64,000 bases of DNA, taken from Winogradskyella vincentii. Its GTDB lineage: Bacteria > Bacteroidota > Bacteroidia > Flavobacteriales > Flavobacteriaceae. How positions within the stretch are numbered: position 1 is the stretch's first letter; every line of letters starts with the position of its first letter. The position numbers were made by a program, and so were the translations under genes. The notes under the pieces are model-generated. The model saw only the letters and a program-made list of their open reading frames with translations. It was not told the origin of the DNA and made no database searches. Location: positions 639,125 to 703,124 of the forward strand of contig NZ_JAIUJS010000001.1 in the NCBI RefSeq assembly GCF_020166345.1. Reading direction: 5' to 3'. Of this stretch, positions 1-7,321 are shown piece after piece.

Positions 1-1299
1 TAAGTCTAATGTTAAGGCGGCACTCCACGAAAAATTCTTACCTCCATAAGCAGCGTTTTCAAACTGATCCTTTCGTGCATCAAAATATTCGTAAAAACCA
101 TGCTTCTCAATATAGTTGATGGTTTCTTGTTTTAATCGTTCAGCCAATTCATAGTACTTATATCTTTTTAGCCCTTTATAAATCAACCAATTTAGGTTTA
201 TCCAAACTGGTCCTCTCCAATACTTTTTAGGATTGAATTGCTCACTCTTTGGATCAAAAGAGGCACAAAGAAATAAATCTTCACTTCCAAAATTTTTCAA
301 CAACCTATGTGCTAATTTATTCGCTCTACCTGTATTGGGTATACCAGCAAAAAGAGGTGTAAATGACGAAGATGTAGTAAATGCAATCTGCTTTTGATTT
401 CTTAAATCATAATACACATATGAGCCTAATTCTTCATTAAATAATTTTGCCTCAAAACTATCCTTAGCTTTATTTTGCCAGGACTTTAATACCTCAACCT
501 TATCCTCATTGCCTCCGAGAATATGATATAATTCAATCAAGGCCTCATTAGACTTTGTTAGTATGGCGTTAAATAGTGGATCCTGAACTAAAAATGGTGA
601 TAAATCAGCGATTTTTGCATCATCATAATTATGTGCTTTTGCTATTTCTAATAAATGTAAATAGCAGTCGTATTCTCTATTAGTAGGCCTTTGAGAAGCA
701 TCAACATGAGTAGTATCTTTTCTTTCATATTTGTATTTAGGAGGATCCATTGTCTTCCAAATTTCATCCCAAATAGGAGAATTATCAGTGCCAGATTCCC
801 AGTTGTGATAGATATATACTAGGCCTTCATCATGTGGATCTCTATACTTATAAAAATGCTCATGATTCTTAAATATCTTATCGATATTTCGTCTTATGAA
901 TTCTAACACATCCTGCTTATCTCTGGCTATATCATAGATTTCTTTTAAAACAAATCCCAATACTGGTGGTTGTGTAATTCCTGTGGTCTTTATAGTTTTT
1001 GGTGAAGAAGGATGTAAATCTGATCTGTGGTAATCTGGTCCAGGGAAATAGGTATCACTTTCATTATGAAAAATTATATGTGGAATAAATCCATTTTCCC
1101 ACTGGCCACTTAATAGTGATTCAACTTCTCGCTTAGCCTTCTCAATATCGTAATGTGCATAACCAATAGCTATAAATCCAGAGTCCCAGTGCCACTGGAA
1201 TGGATATAATCCTTCGCACGGAATTGTAAATCCTTTTTCTTCATTAAAATTAGAATTAAGCACCTTTTTAGCGCCTTCAATTAGGTTGGTTTTATCCAT
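1..1299 (-). CDS. MGH1-like / GH63-like glycoside hydrolase (3' end cut by window edge)
   Basis: The reading frame is open from an ATG at 1299 down to base 1, giving 433 residues with no stop; the C-terminus lies outside the window. The N-terminal third contains FQWHWDSGFIAIGYAHYD and the C-terminal part contains WRGPVWINLNWLIYKGL followed by YGGKNFSWSAAL. These are the hallmarks of the (alpha/alpha)6-barrel family that includes mannosylglycerate/glucosylglycerate hydrolases, trehalase-like enzymes and GH63; WDSGF holds the expected catalytic acid Asp. No signal peptide is visible, so it is probably cytoplasmic and acts on a small glucoside or mannoside such as a compatible solute. The exact substrate cannot be read from sequence. 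It is divergent from uppP with 127 bp between them. Confidence 0.8.
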   Translation of the reverse strand, partial: MDKTNLIEGAKKVLNSNFNEEKGFTIPCEGLYPFQWHWDSGFIAIGYAHYDIEKAKREVESLLSGQWENGFIPHIIFHNESDTYFPGPDYHRSDLHPSSPKTIKTTGITQPPVLGFVLKEIYDIARDKQDVLEFIRRNIDKIFKNHEHFYKYRDPHDEGLVYIYHNWESGTDNSPIWDEIWKTMDPPKYKYERKDTTHVDASQRPTNREYDCYLHLLEIAKAHNYDDAKIADLSPFLVQDPLFNAILTKSNEALIELYHILGGNEDKVEVLKSWQNKAKDSFEAKLFNEELGSYVYYDLRNQKQIAFTTSSSFTPLFAGIPNTGRANKLAHRLLKNFGSEDLFLCASFDPKSEQFNPKKYWRGPVWINLNWLIYKGLKRYKYYELAERLKQETINYIEKHGFYEYFDARKDQFENAAYGGKNFSWSAALTLDL

Positions 1300-1392
1300 G
1301 AAAGAAAATTTGGATCCTGGTTGTTGGTTATATTAGTTAGTTCCTATAAAATTAAAATAAAAATTAGGATTAACGATTTTAGGATCATTTGC

Positions 1393-1422
1393 TTTGAATC
1401 TTGTTTCTAATTGATACTTTTG
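1393..1422 (+). promoter_or_regulatory. Bacteroidetes-type promoter of uppP
   Basis: TTTG at 1393-1396 and TACTTTTG at 1415-1422, 18 bp apart, match the Bacteroidetes sigma-ABfr consensus (TTG, then TAnnTTTG). Only four bases separate the -7 element from the uppP ATG at 1427, so transcription would start at or next to the start codon and the message would be leaderless or nearly so. Confidence 0.65.
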
Positions 1423-1426
1423 CTCC

Positions 1427-2221
1427 ATGGAAGTAATTGATGCAATTATTTTAGGAATAATCCAAGGACTTACAGAGTTTCTACCTGTTTCCTCTAGTGG
1501 TCATTTAGAATTAGGAAAAGCTATATTGGGTGATAATTCATTACCAAAAGAGAGTTTACTTTTTACCGTTGTACTTCATTTTGCGACAGCTTTAAGTACC
1601 ATCGTTGTTTTTAGAAAAGACATTCTCGAAATCATTAAAGGAATTTTAAAATTTGAATGGAACGAGGATATGAAGTTCATTTCTAAAATTGCTATTTCTA
1701 TGATTCCTGCCACTATTATAGGTGTATTTTTTGAAGAAGAATTAGAACTATTATTTGGTGGTCAAATAGCACTTGTAGGTTTTATGTTAATTATTACGGC
1801 CTTACTTCTATATTTAGCAGATAGAGCAAAAAATACAAACAAAAGCGTATCCTTCTCAAATGCTTTTGTAATTGGTATATCACAGGCCATAGCAATATTA
1901 CCTGGCATTTCGAGATCTGGAGCAACAATTTCTACATCGGTATTATTGGGTAATGACAAAACAAAAGCAGCACGTTTTTCTTTTTTAATGGTAGTACCTT
2001 TAATTTTTGGGAAAATTGCAAAAGATATTCTGAGTGGTGAACTAACTTATGAAAGTTCAAACTTTTTACCACTGAGTATTGGATTTGTTGCGGCCTTTAT
2101 CGCAGGATTATTTGCTTGTACATGGATGATTGCCTTAGTGAAGAAAAGCAAGCTAACCTATTTTTCTATCTATTGCGCTATTGTTGGCCTAATAGCTATA
2201 ATTTGGGCGGTGAGCCAATAA
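1427..2221 (+). CDS. uppP: Undecaprenyl-diphosphate phosphatase (UppP/BacA)
   Basis: This integral membrane enzyme of 264 aa removes a phosphate from undecaprenyl diphosphate and so recycles the lipid carrier for peptidoglycan and surface glycans. It has the two family signatures: QGLTEFLPVSSSGH at residues 13-26 (with the catalytic E/Q-rich segment) and PGISRSGATIS around residue 160. Several hydrophobic segments fill the rest, and the length is normal for the family. The ATG at 1427 sits 4 bp behind a perfect -7 promoter box, which fixes the start. truB follows after 15 bp, so the two are probably co-transcribed. Overexpression of UppP gives bacitracin resistance in other bacteria. Confidence 0.95.
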   Translation: MEVIDAIILGIIQGLTEFLPVSSSGHLELGKAILGDNSLPKESLLFTVVLHFATALSTIVVFRKDILEIIKGILKFEWNEDMKFISKIAISMIPATIIGVFFEEELELLFGGQIALVGFMLIITALLLYLADRAKNTNKSVSFSNAFVIGISQAIAILPGISRSGATISTSVLLGNDKTKAARFSFLMVVPLIFGKIAKDILSGELTYESSNFLPLSIGFVAAFIAGLFACTWMIALVKKSKLTYFSIYCAIVGLIAIIWAVSQ

Positions 2222-2236
2222 AACTAATTTCATTTA

Positions 2237-2935
2237 ATGTTTACTGCAGAAGATTTTAAGAATGGACAGGTGTTGTTAATAGACAAGCCTCTTGAATGGA
2301 CTTCTTTTCAAGCAGTGAATAAATTAAGGTGGGCAATTAGAAAGGCATTCAGCATAAAAAAGATTAAAGTTGGTCATGCTGGTACTTTAGATCCTTTAGC
2401 AACAGGTTTATTAGTTATTTGCACAGGTAAAATGACCAAGCAAATAAACATCTTTCAAGGTCAAGAGAAAGAATATACAGGCACATTCACTATTGGAAGT
2501 ACTACACCTTCTTTTGATTTAGAAACCGAAATTGACAAAACCTATCCTACTGACCATATTACAGAAGAACTTATTCATTCTACAACCAAAAAATTCTTAG
2601 GAAATATCGACCAATTCCCTCCAGTTTTTTCTGCTATTAAAAAGGATGGTAAACGATTATATGAATTTGCAAGAGCTGGTGAAGATGTTGAAATTAAATC
2701 TAGACAGGTTGAAATTAAAGCATTTGAGATAACAGAAATCGATGGTTTAAAATTACATTTCAGAGTAGTCTGTAGCAAAGGAACTTACATACGATCCTTA
2801 GCAAATGACTTTGGAAAAGCCATAGATTCTGGCGCACATTTATCTGAACTTAGGCGAACTCGCATTGGTGATTTTAAAGTTGAAAATGCTCTTACAATTG
2901 ATGAATTTATTAATGAATTGCCTCTTCATCAATAA
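2237..2935 (+). CDS. truB: tRNA pseudouridine(55) synthase TruB
   Basis: TruB converts U55 of the tRNA T-loop to pseudouridine. The 232-aa protein has the catalytic motif GHAGTLDPLATGLL with the nucleophile Asp52, LIDKPLEWTSF near the N-terminus, and the later SKGTYIRSLANDFG motif. It is shorter than E. coli TruB because the C-terminal PUA domain is missing, as is usual in Bacteroidetes. It lies 15 bp behind uppP and is probably its operon partner. Confidence 0.95.
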   Translation: MFTAEDFKNGQVLLIDKPLEWTSFQAVNKLRWAIRKAFSIKKIKVGHAGTLDPLATGLLVICTGKMTKQINIFQGQEKEYTGTFTIGSTTPSFDLETEIDKTYPTDHITEELIHSTTKKFLGNIDQFPPVFSAIKKDGKRLYEFARAGEDVEIKSRQVEIKAFEITEIDGLKLHFRVVCSKGTYIRSLANDFGKAIDSGAHLSELRRTRIGDFKVENALTIDEFINELPLHQ

Positions 2936-3007
2936 GTGCGCAAATACTATTCAAGAACCAACTAGCCTTAAATTTCGTATATTCAATTACAGTTGTATAT
3001 AGTCATT

Positions 3008-3742
3008 ATGAATTTAATCGATAAACATAAAGCTGCAATTATCACATTCCTGTTATCAGGAATTGTGGTTCTAAGTTTGTTTACAATTCAATTAAAGCAA
3101 AAAGGTTCTCTAATATCAGAAAGCTTTTATAAAATAGAACCTGAAACAGAAGAGGAAAAATTAATTGAGGAATTTGAGAAATTGAAAGGACCTTCAACCA
3201 ATAAGGCTTTTAATGAAGATCAAGAATTCAAGGAGATGATGCGCAACTTCAAAACCTTAGCATCAAACGATTTTCAGCGAACCACCAAGGAACTTGACAA
3301 TACTGATAATACCAAAGACTTAATTGAAGAAAGAAACATAAATAAGTCTATAAATGACAATAATGCTTATGCATTAAATAATGCAGAAACCGATTCTTAT
3401 AAAGCATTACAGGAAAAACTGAACAAACGCCTCAAAAACCAAAAAATAGCTGATGAGCATGCCAATAGAAGAAGCACATTGACTTATTCGCTAAAGGGTC
3501 GTACTTTGGGTTATTATCAAATACCGAGATACCTTTGTGAAAGAGGTGGAAAAATTGTTGTTTCCATCAGAGTGGATGAAAAGGGTAATGTGTTTGATGC
3601 TTATATAAACGGATCTTCAAATTCAAAAAACCAATGCTTAATTGATCATGCCATTGACTATGCCAAGTCCGTACAATTTGACGCTTCAGATCGTACAGAT
3701 CAACTTGGTACAATAACATTTTTATTTAAAGGAAAAAACTAG
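3008..3742 (+). CDS. Membrane-anchored protein with TonB-like C-terminal domain
   Basis: The ATG at 3008 (MNLIDKHKAAI) is preferred over an upstream in-frame TTG at 2993. One N-terminal membrane segment (about residues 12-30) is followed by an acidic, Asn/Glu-rich periplasmic linker and a C-terminal domain of about 80 residues (GRTLGYYQIPRYLCERGGKIVVSIRVDEKGNV... to the end). That domain matches the fold of TonB C-terminal domains, with the phrase G-KIVVSIRVDEKGNV. The usual Pro-Lys-rich spacer of classical TonB is missing, and no ExbB/ExbD genes are adjacent. It could be a divergent energy transducer or a protein that borrowed the domain. The 3' end faces the thioredoxin-like gene with one base between the stops. 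Confidence 0.6.
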   Translation: MNLIDKHKAAIITFLLSGIVVLSLFTIQLKQKGSLISESFYKIEPETEEEKLIEEFEKLKGPSTNKAFNEDQEFKEMMRNFKTLASNDFQRTTKELDNTDNTKDLIEERNINKSINDNNAYALNNAETDSYKALQEKLNKRLKNQKIADEHANRRSTLTYSLKGRTLGYYQIPRYLCERGGKIVVSIRVDEKGNVFDAYINGSSNSKNQCLIDHAIDYAKSVQFDASDRTDQLGTITFLFKGKN

Positions 3743-3743
3743 T

Positions 3744-4361
3744 TTAACCTAAAAGTTTAACCAAATCTTGTATTGTAGATTGACCTTTATCCTTATTATA
3801 CCAACGTTGTAAATCTTCTTTAAATTCTGGTGTTAATTTACCATGTTTTGCCTTATAATCATTCACCATATCAGTTGCAACAGTAGGTCGTGGCCCAAAC
3901 GTATTGACAACTTCATTCGAAGATTTGTCTATCATTATTAACTTAGGTATGGCGCGTCCTCCATTGGTCAAAAATTCATTCATTAATGCATCATTCCCAT
4001 CACGCAACACAATTCTATAGTCAATATTATCATTTAATTCTGCAACTTTATGAATTACAGGCATAATATGGGCTGCATCTCCACACCAACTCTCGGTAAT
4101 AACCAACCAAGTAACCTTTTTATTATAAGACTCAATTGCTGTCTTTGTTTCTTCCGAAAGTTTTACGGTTTTATCCCAACGCTTCATTCGTCTATCGTTA
4201 AGCATTGTATAATTAGCTAATGCTTCCGTTTTCTCGTTGCCAGTTGTTGAATTTTCTGCAACAAGGTTTACAACCAAATCTCTGTATTCGTTGTAGCTAA
4301 TACTATTATTTAAGCTATCTTTAATTATATCGTTTATCATTAATTTATCTAGTACGTCCAT
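3744..4361 (-). CDS. Thioredoxin-fold protein with a single active-site cysteine
   Basis: This 205-aa cytoplasmic protein has a thioredoxin-like segment from about residue 80: TWLVITESWCGDAAH, then YRIVLRDGN, then GGRAIPKLIMID, which supplies the cis-Pro loop. The active-site position reads W-C-G-D-A, so only Cys93 of the usual CxxC pair is present. It resembles the Thioredoxin_9-type family common in Flavobacteria. A monothiol mechanism or a chaperone-like role is possible; disulfide reductase activity of the classical type is unlikely. An alternative start exists at 4340 (MINDIIKDSL). Confidence 0.7.
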   Translation of the reverse strand: MDVLDKLMINDIIKDSLNNSISYNEYRDLVVNLVAENSTTGNEKTEALANYTMLNDRRMKRWDKTVKLSEETKTAIESYNKKVTWLVITESWCGDAAHIMPVIHKVAELNDNIDYRIVLRDGNDALMNEFLTNGGRAIPKLIMIDKSSNEVVNTFGPRPTVATDMVNDYKAKHGKLTPEFKEDLQRWYNKDKGQSTIQDLVKLLG

Positions 4362-4440
4362 AGTGTAAAATTACGGTTATGTTGCGATTTATTTTGCAAC
4401 AGTTGTTACATTAGTAGTAAAGAATTTAAAAACTTACAAA

Positions 4441-5004
4441 ATGGAAAAACACAGATGCGGATGGTGTGTAGGCGACCCATTATATGAAAGATATCATGAT
4501 GATGAATGGGGTGTTCCTTTATATGATGACAATAAGTTGTTTGAGTTTTTGATATTAGAAACTTTTCAAGCTGGCTTAAGTTGGATAACTGTTTTAAGGA
4601 AACGTGAAAATTTTAGGAAAGCTTTTGACAATTTTGATTATAAAAAAATAGCAAATTACAAGCAATCAAAGATTGATGCATTACTTCAAGATGCAGGTAT
4701 TATACGAAATAAATTAAAAGTGAAAGCAACTGTCACAAATGCCCAAGCCTTTATAAATATCCAGAATGAATTTGGTTCATTTTCAGACTATATTTGGGGT
4801 TTTGTTAATAGAAAGCCAATTAAAAACAACCTTAAGAATCATAAAAATGCACCAGCAAACACTGCTCTGAGTGATATGATAAGTAAGGATTTGAAAAAAC
4901 GTGGTTTTAAGTTCGTTGGGACAACTGTAGTATACGCTCATATGCAAGCCACAGGAATGGTAAACGACCATGAAATGTCTTGTTTTAGATACAGCGAAGT
5001 CTGA
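4441..5004 (+). CDS. tag: DNA-3-methyladenine glycosylase I (Tag)
   Basis: Tag excises 3-methyladenine from alkylated DNA in base-excision repair. The 187-aa protein starts MEKHRCGWC and continues VGDPLYERYHDDEWGVP, containing the first Cys and His ligands of the zinc snap. The C-terminal HMQATGMVNDHEMSCF supplies the remaining His and Cys ligands. ETFQAGLSWITVLRKR contains the active-site region. The length equals E. coli Tag. It converges with aat with 4 bp between the stops. Confidence 0.95.
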   Translation: MEKHRCGWCVGDPLYERYHDDEWGVPLYDDNKLFEFLILETFQAGLSWITVLRKRENFRKAFDNFDYKKIANYKQSKIDALLQDAGIIRNKLKVKATVTNAQAFINIQNEFGSFSDYIWGFVNRKPIKNNLKNHKNAPANTALSDMISKDLKKRGFKFVGTTVVYAHMQATGMVNDHEMSCFRYSEV

Positions 5005-5008
5005 TAAA

Positions 5009-5635
5009 CTACTTTAAATATTTTAAAAATTCGGTTCTAGAAATATGCTTAGCACCTAAACTTTCGAGATGTTTAGTGTGTAATTGACAATCTATCAATT
5101 GGTACTCATTGCTTTGAACCAAGGCTATAAATGCTACTTTACTTGCATTACTAACTTTAGCAAACATACTTTCACCACAAAAGACTTTATTATTTAAATC
5201 TATACCATATAGACCTCCTACCAATTGCATATTTTCCCACACCTCAATAGACTTTGCATATCCTAATTCATGAAGTTTAATAAATGCACCAATCATTTCC
5301 TCAGTAATCCATGTTCCTTCTTGACCTTCTCGCTTGGCTTGAGCACAATTATTGATTACTTCAGTAAATGCTTTATTATAAGTTACCTTAAATTGCTTTT
5401 TACGTAGAACTTGTTTCATACTCTTTGAAACCTTTAAATCTTCAGGATATAATACAAATCTGGGATCTGGTGACCACCAAAGAATTGGATCATCAGCATC
5501 ATACCAAGGAAAAATACCGTGAGCATATGCATGAAGGAGTCGCTCTGAAGAAAGATCACCACCAACAGCAAGTAAGCCTTCCACAGAAGCCTCGCTTACA
5601 TCAGGAAATTCAATTTTTTGGTTTAAAAAGTACAT
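5009..5635 (-). CDS. aat: Leucyl/phenylalanyl-tRNA--protein transferase
   Basis: Aat adds Leu or Phe to N-terminal Lys/Arg of proteins, marking them for ClpS/ClpAP degradation (N-end rule). The 208-aa sequence has FPWYDADDPILWWSPDPRFVLYP near residues 42-64, and the conserved GLYGIDLNNKVFCGESMFAKVSNASKVAF stretch, which can be split as GLYG and FCGESMF. Length and order are typical. No clp genes are nearby. Confidence 0.93.
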   Translation of the reverse strand: MYFLNQKIEFPDVSEASVEGLLAVGGDLSSERLLHAYAHGIFPWYDADDPILWWSPDPRFVLYPEDLKVSKSMKQVLRKKQFKVTYNKAFTEVINNCAQAKREGQEGTWITEEMIGAFIKLHELGYAKSIEVWENMQLVGGLYGIDLNNKVFCGESMFAKVSNASKVAFIALVQSNEYQLIDCQLHTKHLESLGAKHISRTEFLKYLK

Positions 5636-5745
5636 TTTACTTGCTATAATACGGTTTTTTCATTGTTTTTGTTGTTAAATAGGGCGTTTGACTTTGATAG
5701 TAACTTAATTTTATTGATATTTGACTTGACCTTTATTTATAAATT

Positions 5746-5775
5746 TTTGTTCATCATTGCTTTTTTTTAAGTTTG
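5746..5775 (+). promoter_or_regulatory. Promoter driving a short intergenic transcript
   Basis: TTTG at 5746-5749 and TAAGTTTG at 5768-5775 lie 18 bp apart, an exact match to the Bacteroidetes promoter form. No plus-strand coding region follows; an intrinsic terminator ends the unit at about 5838. Confidence 0.6.
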
Positions 5776-5781
5776 TTTGTA

Positions 5782-5838
5782 AAGGTCAAAACCTAAAACC
5801 ACAACATTAAGTCCTGACTAACCATCAGGACTTTTTTA
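5782..5838 (+). ncRNA. Candidate small RNA, about 57 nt
   Basis: This is inferred from a consensus promoter just upstream and a strong intrinsic terminator at its end, with no start codon and reading frame between them. The 5' end can fold into a small hairpin (AGGT-CAAA-ACCT, 5783-5794), followed by an A/C-rich single-stranded linker and the terminator hairpin. It may be a trans-acting sRNA or a member of a known flavobacterial motif such as Flavo-1; I cannot test that here. Confidence 0.45.
5809..5838 (+). terminator. Intrinsic terminator of the short transcript
   Basis: A 9-bp stem AAGTCCTGA / TCAGGACTT with loop CTAACCA is followed directly by a T tract on the plus strand. Confidence 0.8.
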
Positions 5839-5842
5839 TTTT

Positions 5843-5879
5843 AAAAATAAAAAAGACTTGTTTACAAAAAACAAGTCTT
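5843..5879 (-). terminator. Intrinsic terminator behind the DUF3127 gene
   Basis: Read on the minus strand, an 11-bp stem AAGACTTGTTT / AAACAAGTCTT (5853-5879) is followed by a T-rich run (complement of the A-rich 5843-5854). It lies 26 bp beyond the stop of the DUF3127 gene. Confidence 0.8.
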
Positions 5880-5904
5880 CATTATTTATTACCTAGTATT
5901 TTTA

Positions 5905-6282
5905 CTAAAACGGTAAATCGTCGTGGTCTTCTTCATTTAAGTCTGTTACAGGCTCAAAAGCATCCGTTGGAGGAACAGGTGGCATATCTGCATTACCCGC
6001 TTCTTGTTGTAACGCCTCAATTCTCCATCCTTGTATAGAATTAAAATATTTAGTTTCTCCTTGTGGATTTACCCATTCTCTACCTCTTAAATTAATGCTG
6101 ATCTTAACCTGTTGCCCTATTTGAAAATTATTTAATAATTCCGACTTATCCTGAACAAACTCTACCATAATATGTTGTGGGTATTGCTCTTCTGTAGTTA
6201 CGACAACCTCACGTTTTCTAAACCCATTACTACCAAAAGTCTGTGTCTCTCCAATCACCTTAATTCTTCCTTGTACTTCCAT
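5905..6282 (-). CDS. DUF3127 domain protein (OB-fold-like)
   Basis: The 125-aa protein begins MEVQGRIKVIGETQTFGS and shows the DUF3127 pattern, in which a short beta-rich core (REVVVTTEEQYPQHIMVEF, then VKISINLRGREW) is followed by an acidic tail. The tail ends EEDHDDLPF, strikingly like the C-terminal peptide of single-strand binding proteins that recruits partner enzymes (compare the ssb at 37121, ending DEDDDLPF). This suggests a nucleic-acid-binding OB-fold protein that uses the same docking surface. No experimental function is known to me. Confidence 0.8.
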   Translation of the reverse strand: MEVQGRIKVIGETQTFGSNGFRKREVVVTTEEQYPQHIMVEFVQDKSELLNNFQIGQQVKISINLRGREWVNPQGETKYFNSIQGWRIEALQQEAGNADMPPVPPTDAFEPVTDLNEEDHDDLPF

Positions 6283-6327
6283 TTTTTACTTAATCTATGT
6301 TATTTTAATATTGATTTTTAATTGAGT

Positions 6328-7197
6328 TTACGAAAGTAATAACTTCCATGCACTTTCTACATCCCCATAACTCAAATAATTTTGAGCTAGCTTATGTTTT
6401 TTTCTGTGAGAGGTGTTTTTTATGTCTGGATAGCGTTCACTAATATGATTAATAAAGCTACTGACCTCTTCTTTACTTGGTAACGCCTCTACATTTGCCA
6501 ACATACCAAGATTATTCCCTGTTAAGATCATACTGTTTTTGACCTCTTCTGGCATAGCATCTACACCAATTCCCATTGTTTTTAATGGCTTCGGGATCTG
6601 AAAAAATCCTTTTTTTGCTCTACTATAATAACTTCCTCCTGCTCTAGCAACCAAGTCTAGCGCTTCTTGGTTAATTGAACCATCACCATTTAAAACTTCT
6701 TCTGCAACATGAAATTTCACAACTTCACAAATAATTAAATTACCTGCACCACCTTCCTTACCTAAATATACTATATCATTGACCTTACATTCTAACTGCA
6801 CAGGAGATTCTGCAACTCTAAATGGTTTTACCTCTTCTGAAGGCAACATTGTTAATCCTGCTTTATCAAATTCATTGACACCTTCTGGATATTCAGTACT
6901 AGTCAGTGACATTTGATGTACCAAATCATAATTAACAACATTTATAACAACTTCTTTAACCTCTTCTGCATTGGTTAATGTATGTTTAACCGTATTATCT
7001 CTAACTCGTCTTGCCGGAGAAAAAATTAAAATTGGAGGATTAGTACTAAATACATTAAAGTAACTAAAAGGTGATAAGTTAGGGTTTCCTTCAGCATCAA
7101 TGGTACTCGCAAAAGCAATGGGTCTTGGAGCTACCGAACTCAACAAATAACTGTGTAATTTAGCTGTAGTAAGGTCCTTAGGGTTTATTGAAATCAT
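6328..7197 (-). CDS. Flavin reductase-like FMN-binding protein
   Basis: The 289-aa sequence opens with a flavin reductase/DIM6-NTAB split-barrel domain: LHSYLLSSVAPRPIAFASTID, then SPFSYFNVFSTNPPILIFSPA, the FMN phosphate-binding region. Such proteins use NAD(P)H to reduce FMN or act as flavin-dependent oxidoreductases in the cytoplasm. The extra C-terminal portion of about 90 residues is usual in the Bacteroidetes branch. The substrate is unknown. A TATATTTG -7 box lies 20 bp upstream. Confidence 0.85.
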   Translation of the reverse strand: MISINPKDLTTAKLHSYLLSSVAPRPIAFASTIDAEGNPNLSPFSYFNVFSTNPPILIFSPARRVRDNTVKHTLTNAEEVKEVVINVVNYDLVHQMSLTSTEYPEGVNEFDKAGLTMLPSEEVKPFRVAESPVQLECKVNDIVYLGKEGGAGNLIICEVVKFHVAEEVLNGDGSINQEALDLVARAGGSYYSRAKKGFFQIPKPLKTMGIGVDAMPEEVKNSMILTGNNLGMLANVEALPSKEEVSSFINHISERYPDIKNTSHRKKHKLAQNYLSYGDVESAWKLLLS

Positions 7198-7216
7198 ATA
7201 GCACTCTGATTTTCAG

Positions 7217-7224
7217 CAAATATA
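7217..7224 (-). promoter_or_regulatory. -7 element of flavin reductase promoter
   Basis: CAAATATA on the plus strand is TATATTTG on the minus strand, an exact TAnnTTTG match 20 bp before the start codon at 7197. No clear TTG -33 element was seen. Confidence 0.5.
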
Positions 7225-7321
7225 AATATATTGAACCTCAGGCGAAAGTGTTTTATACAATAACAGACACAATATTATTAACAGAAATCCATTATATTTA
7301 AAAATGAAATTGCACTAGCCA

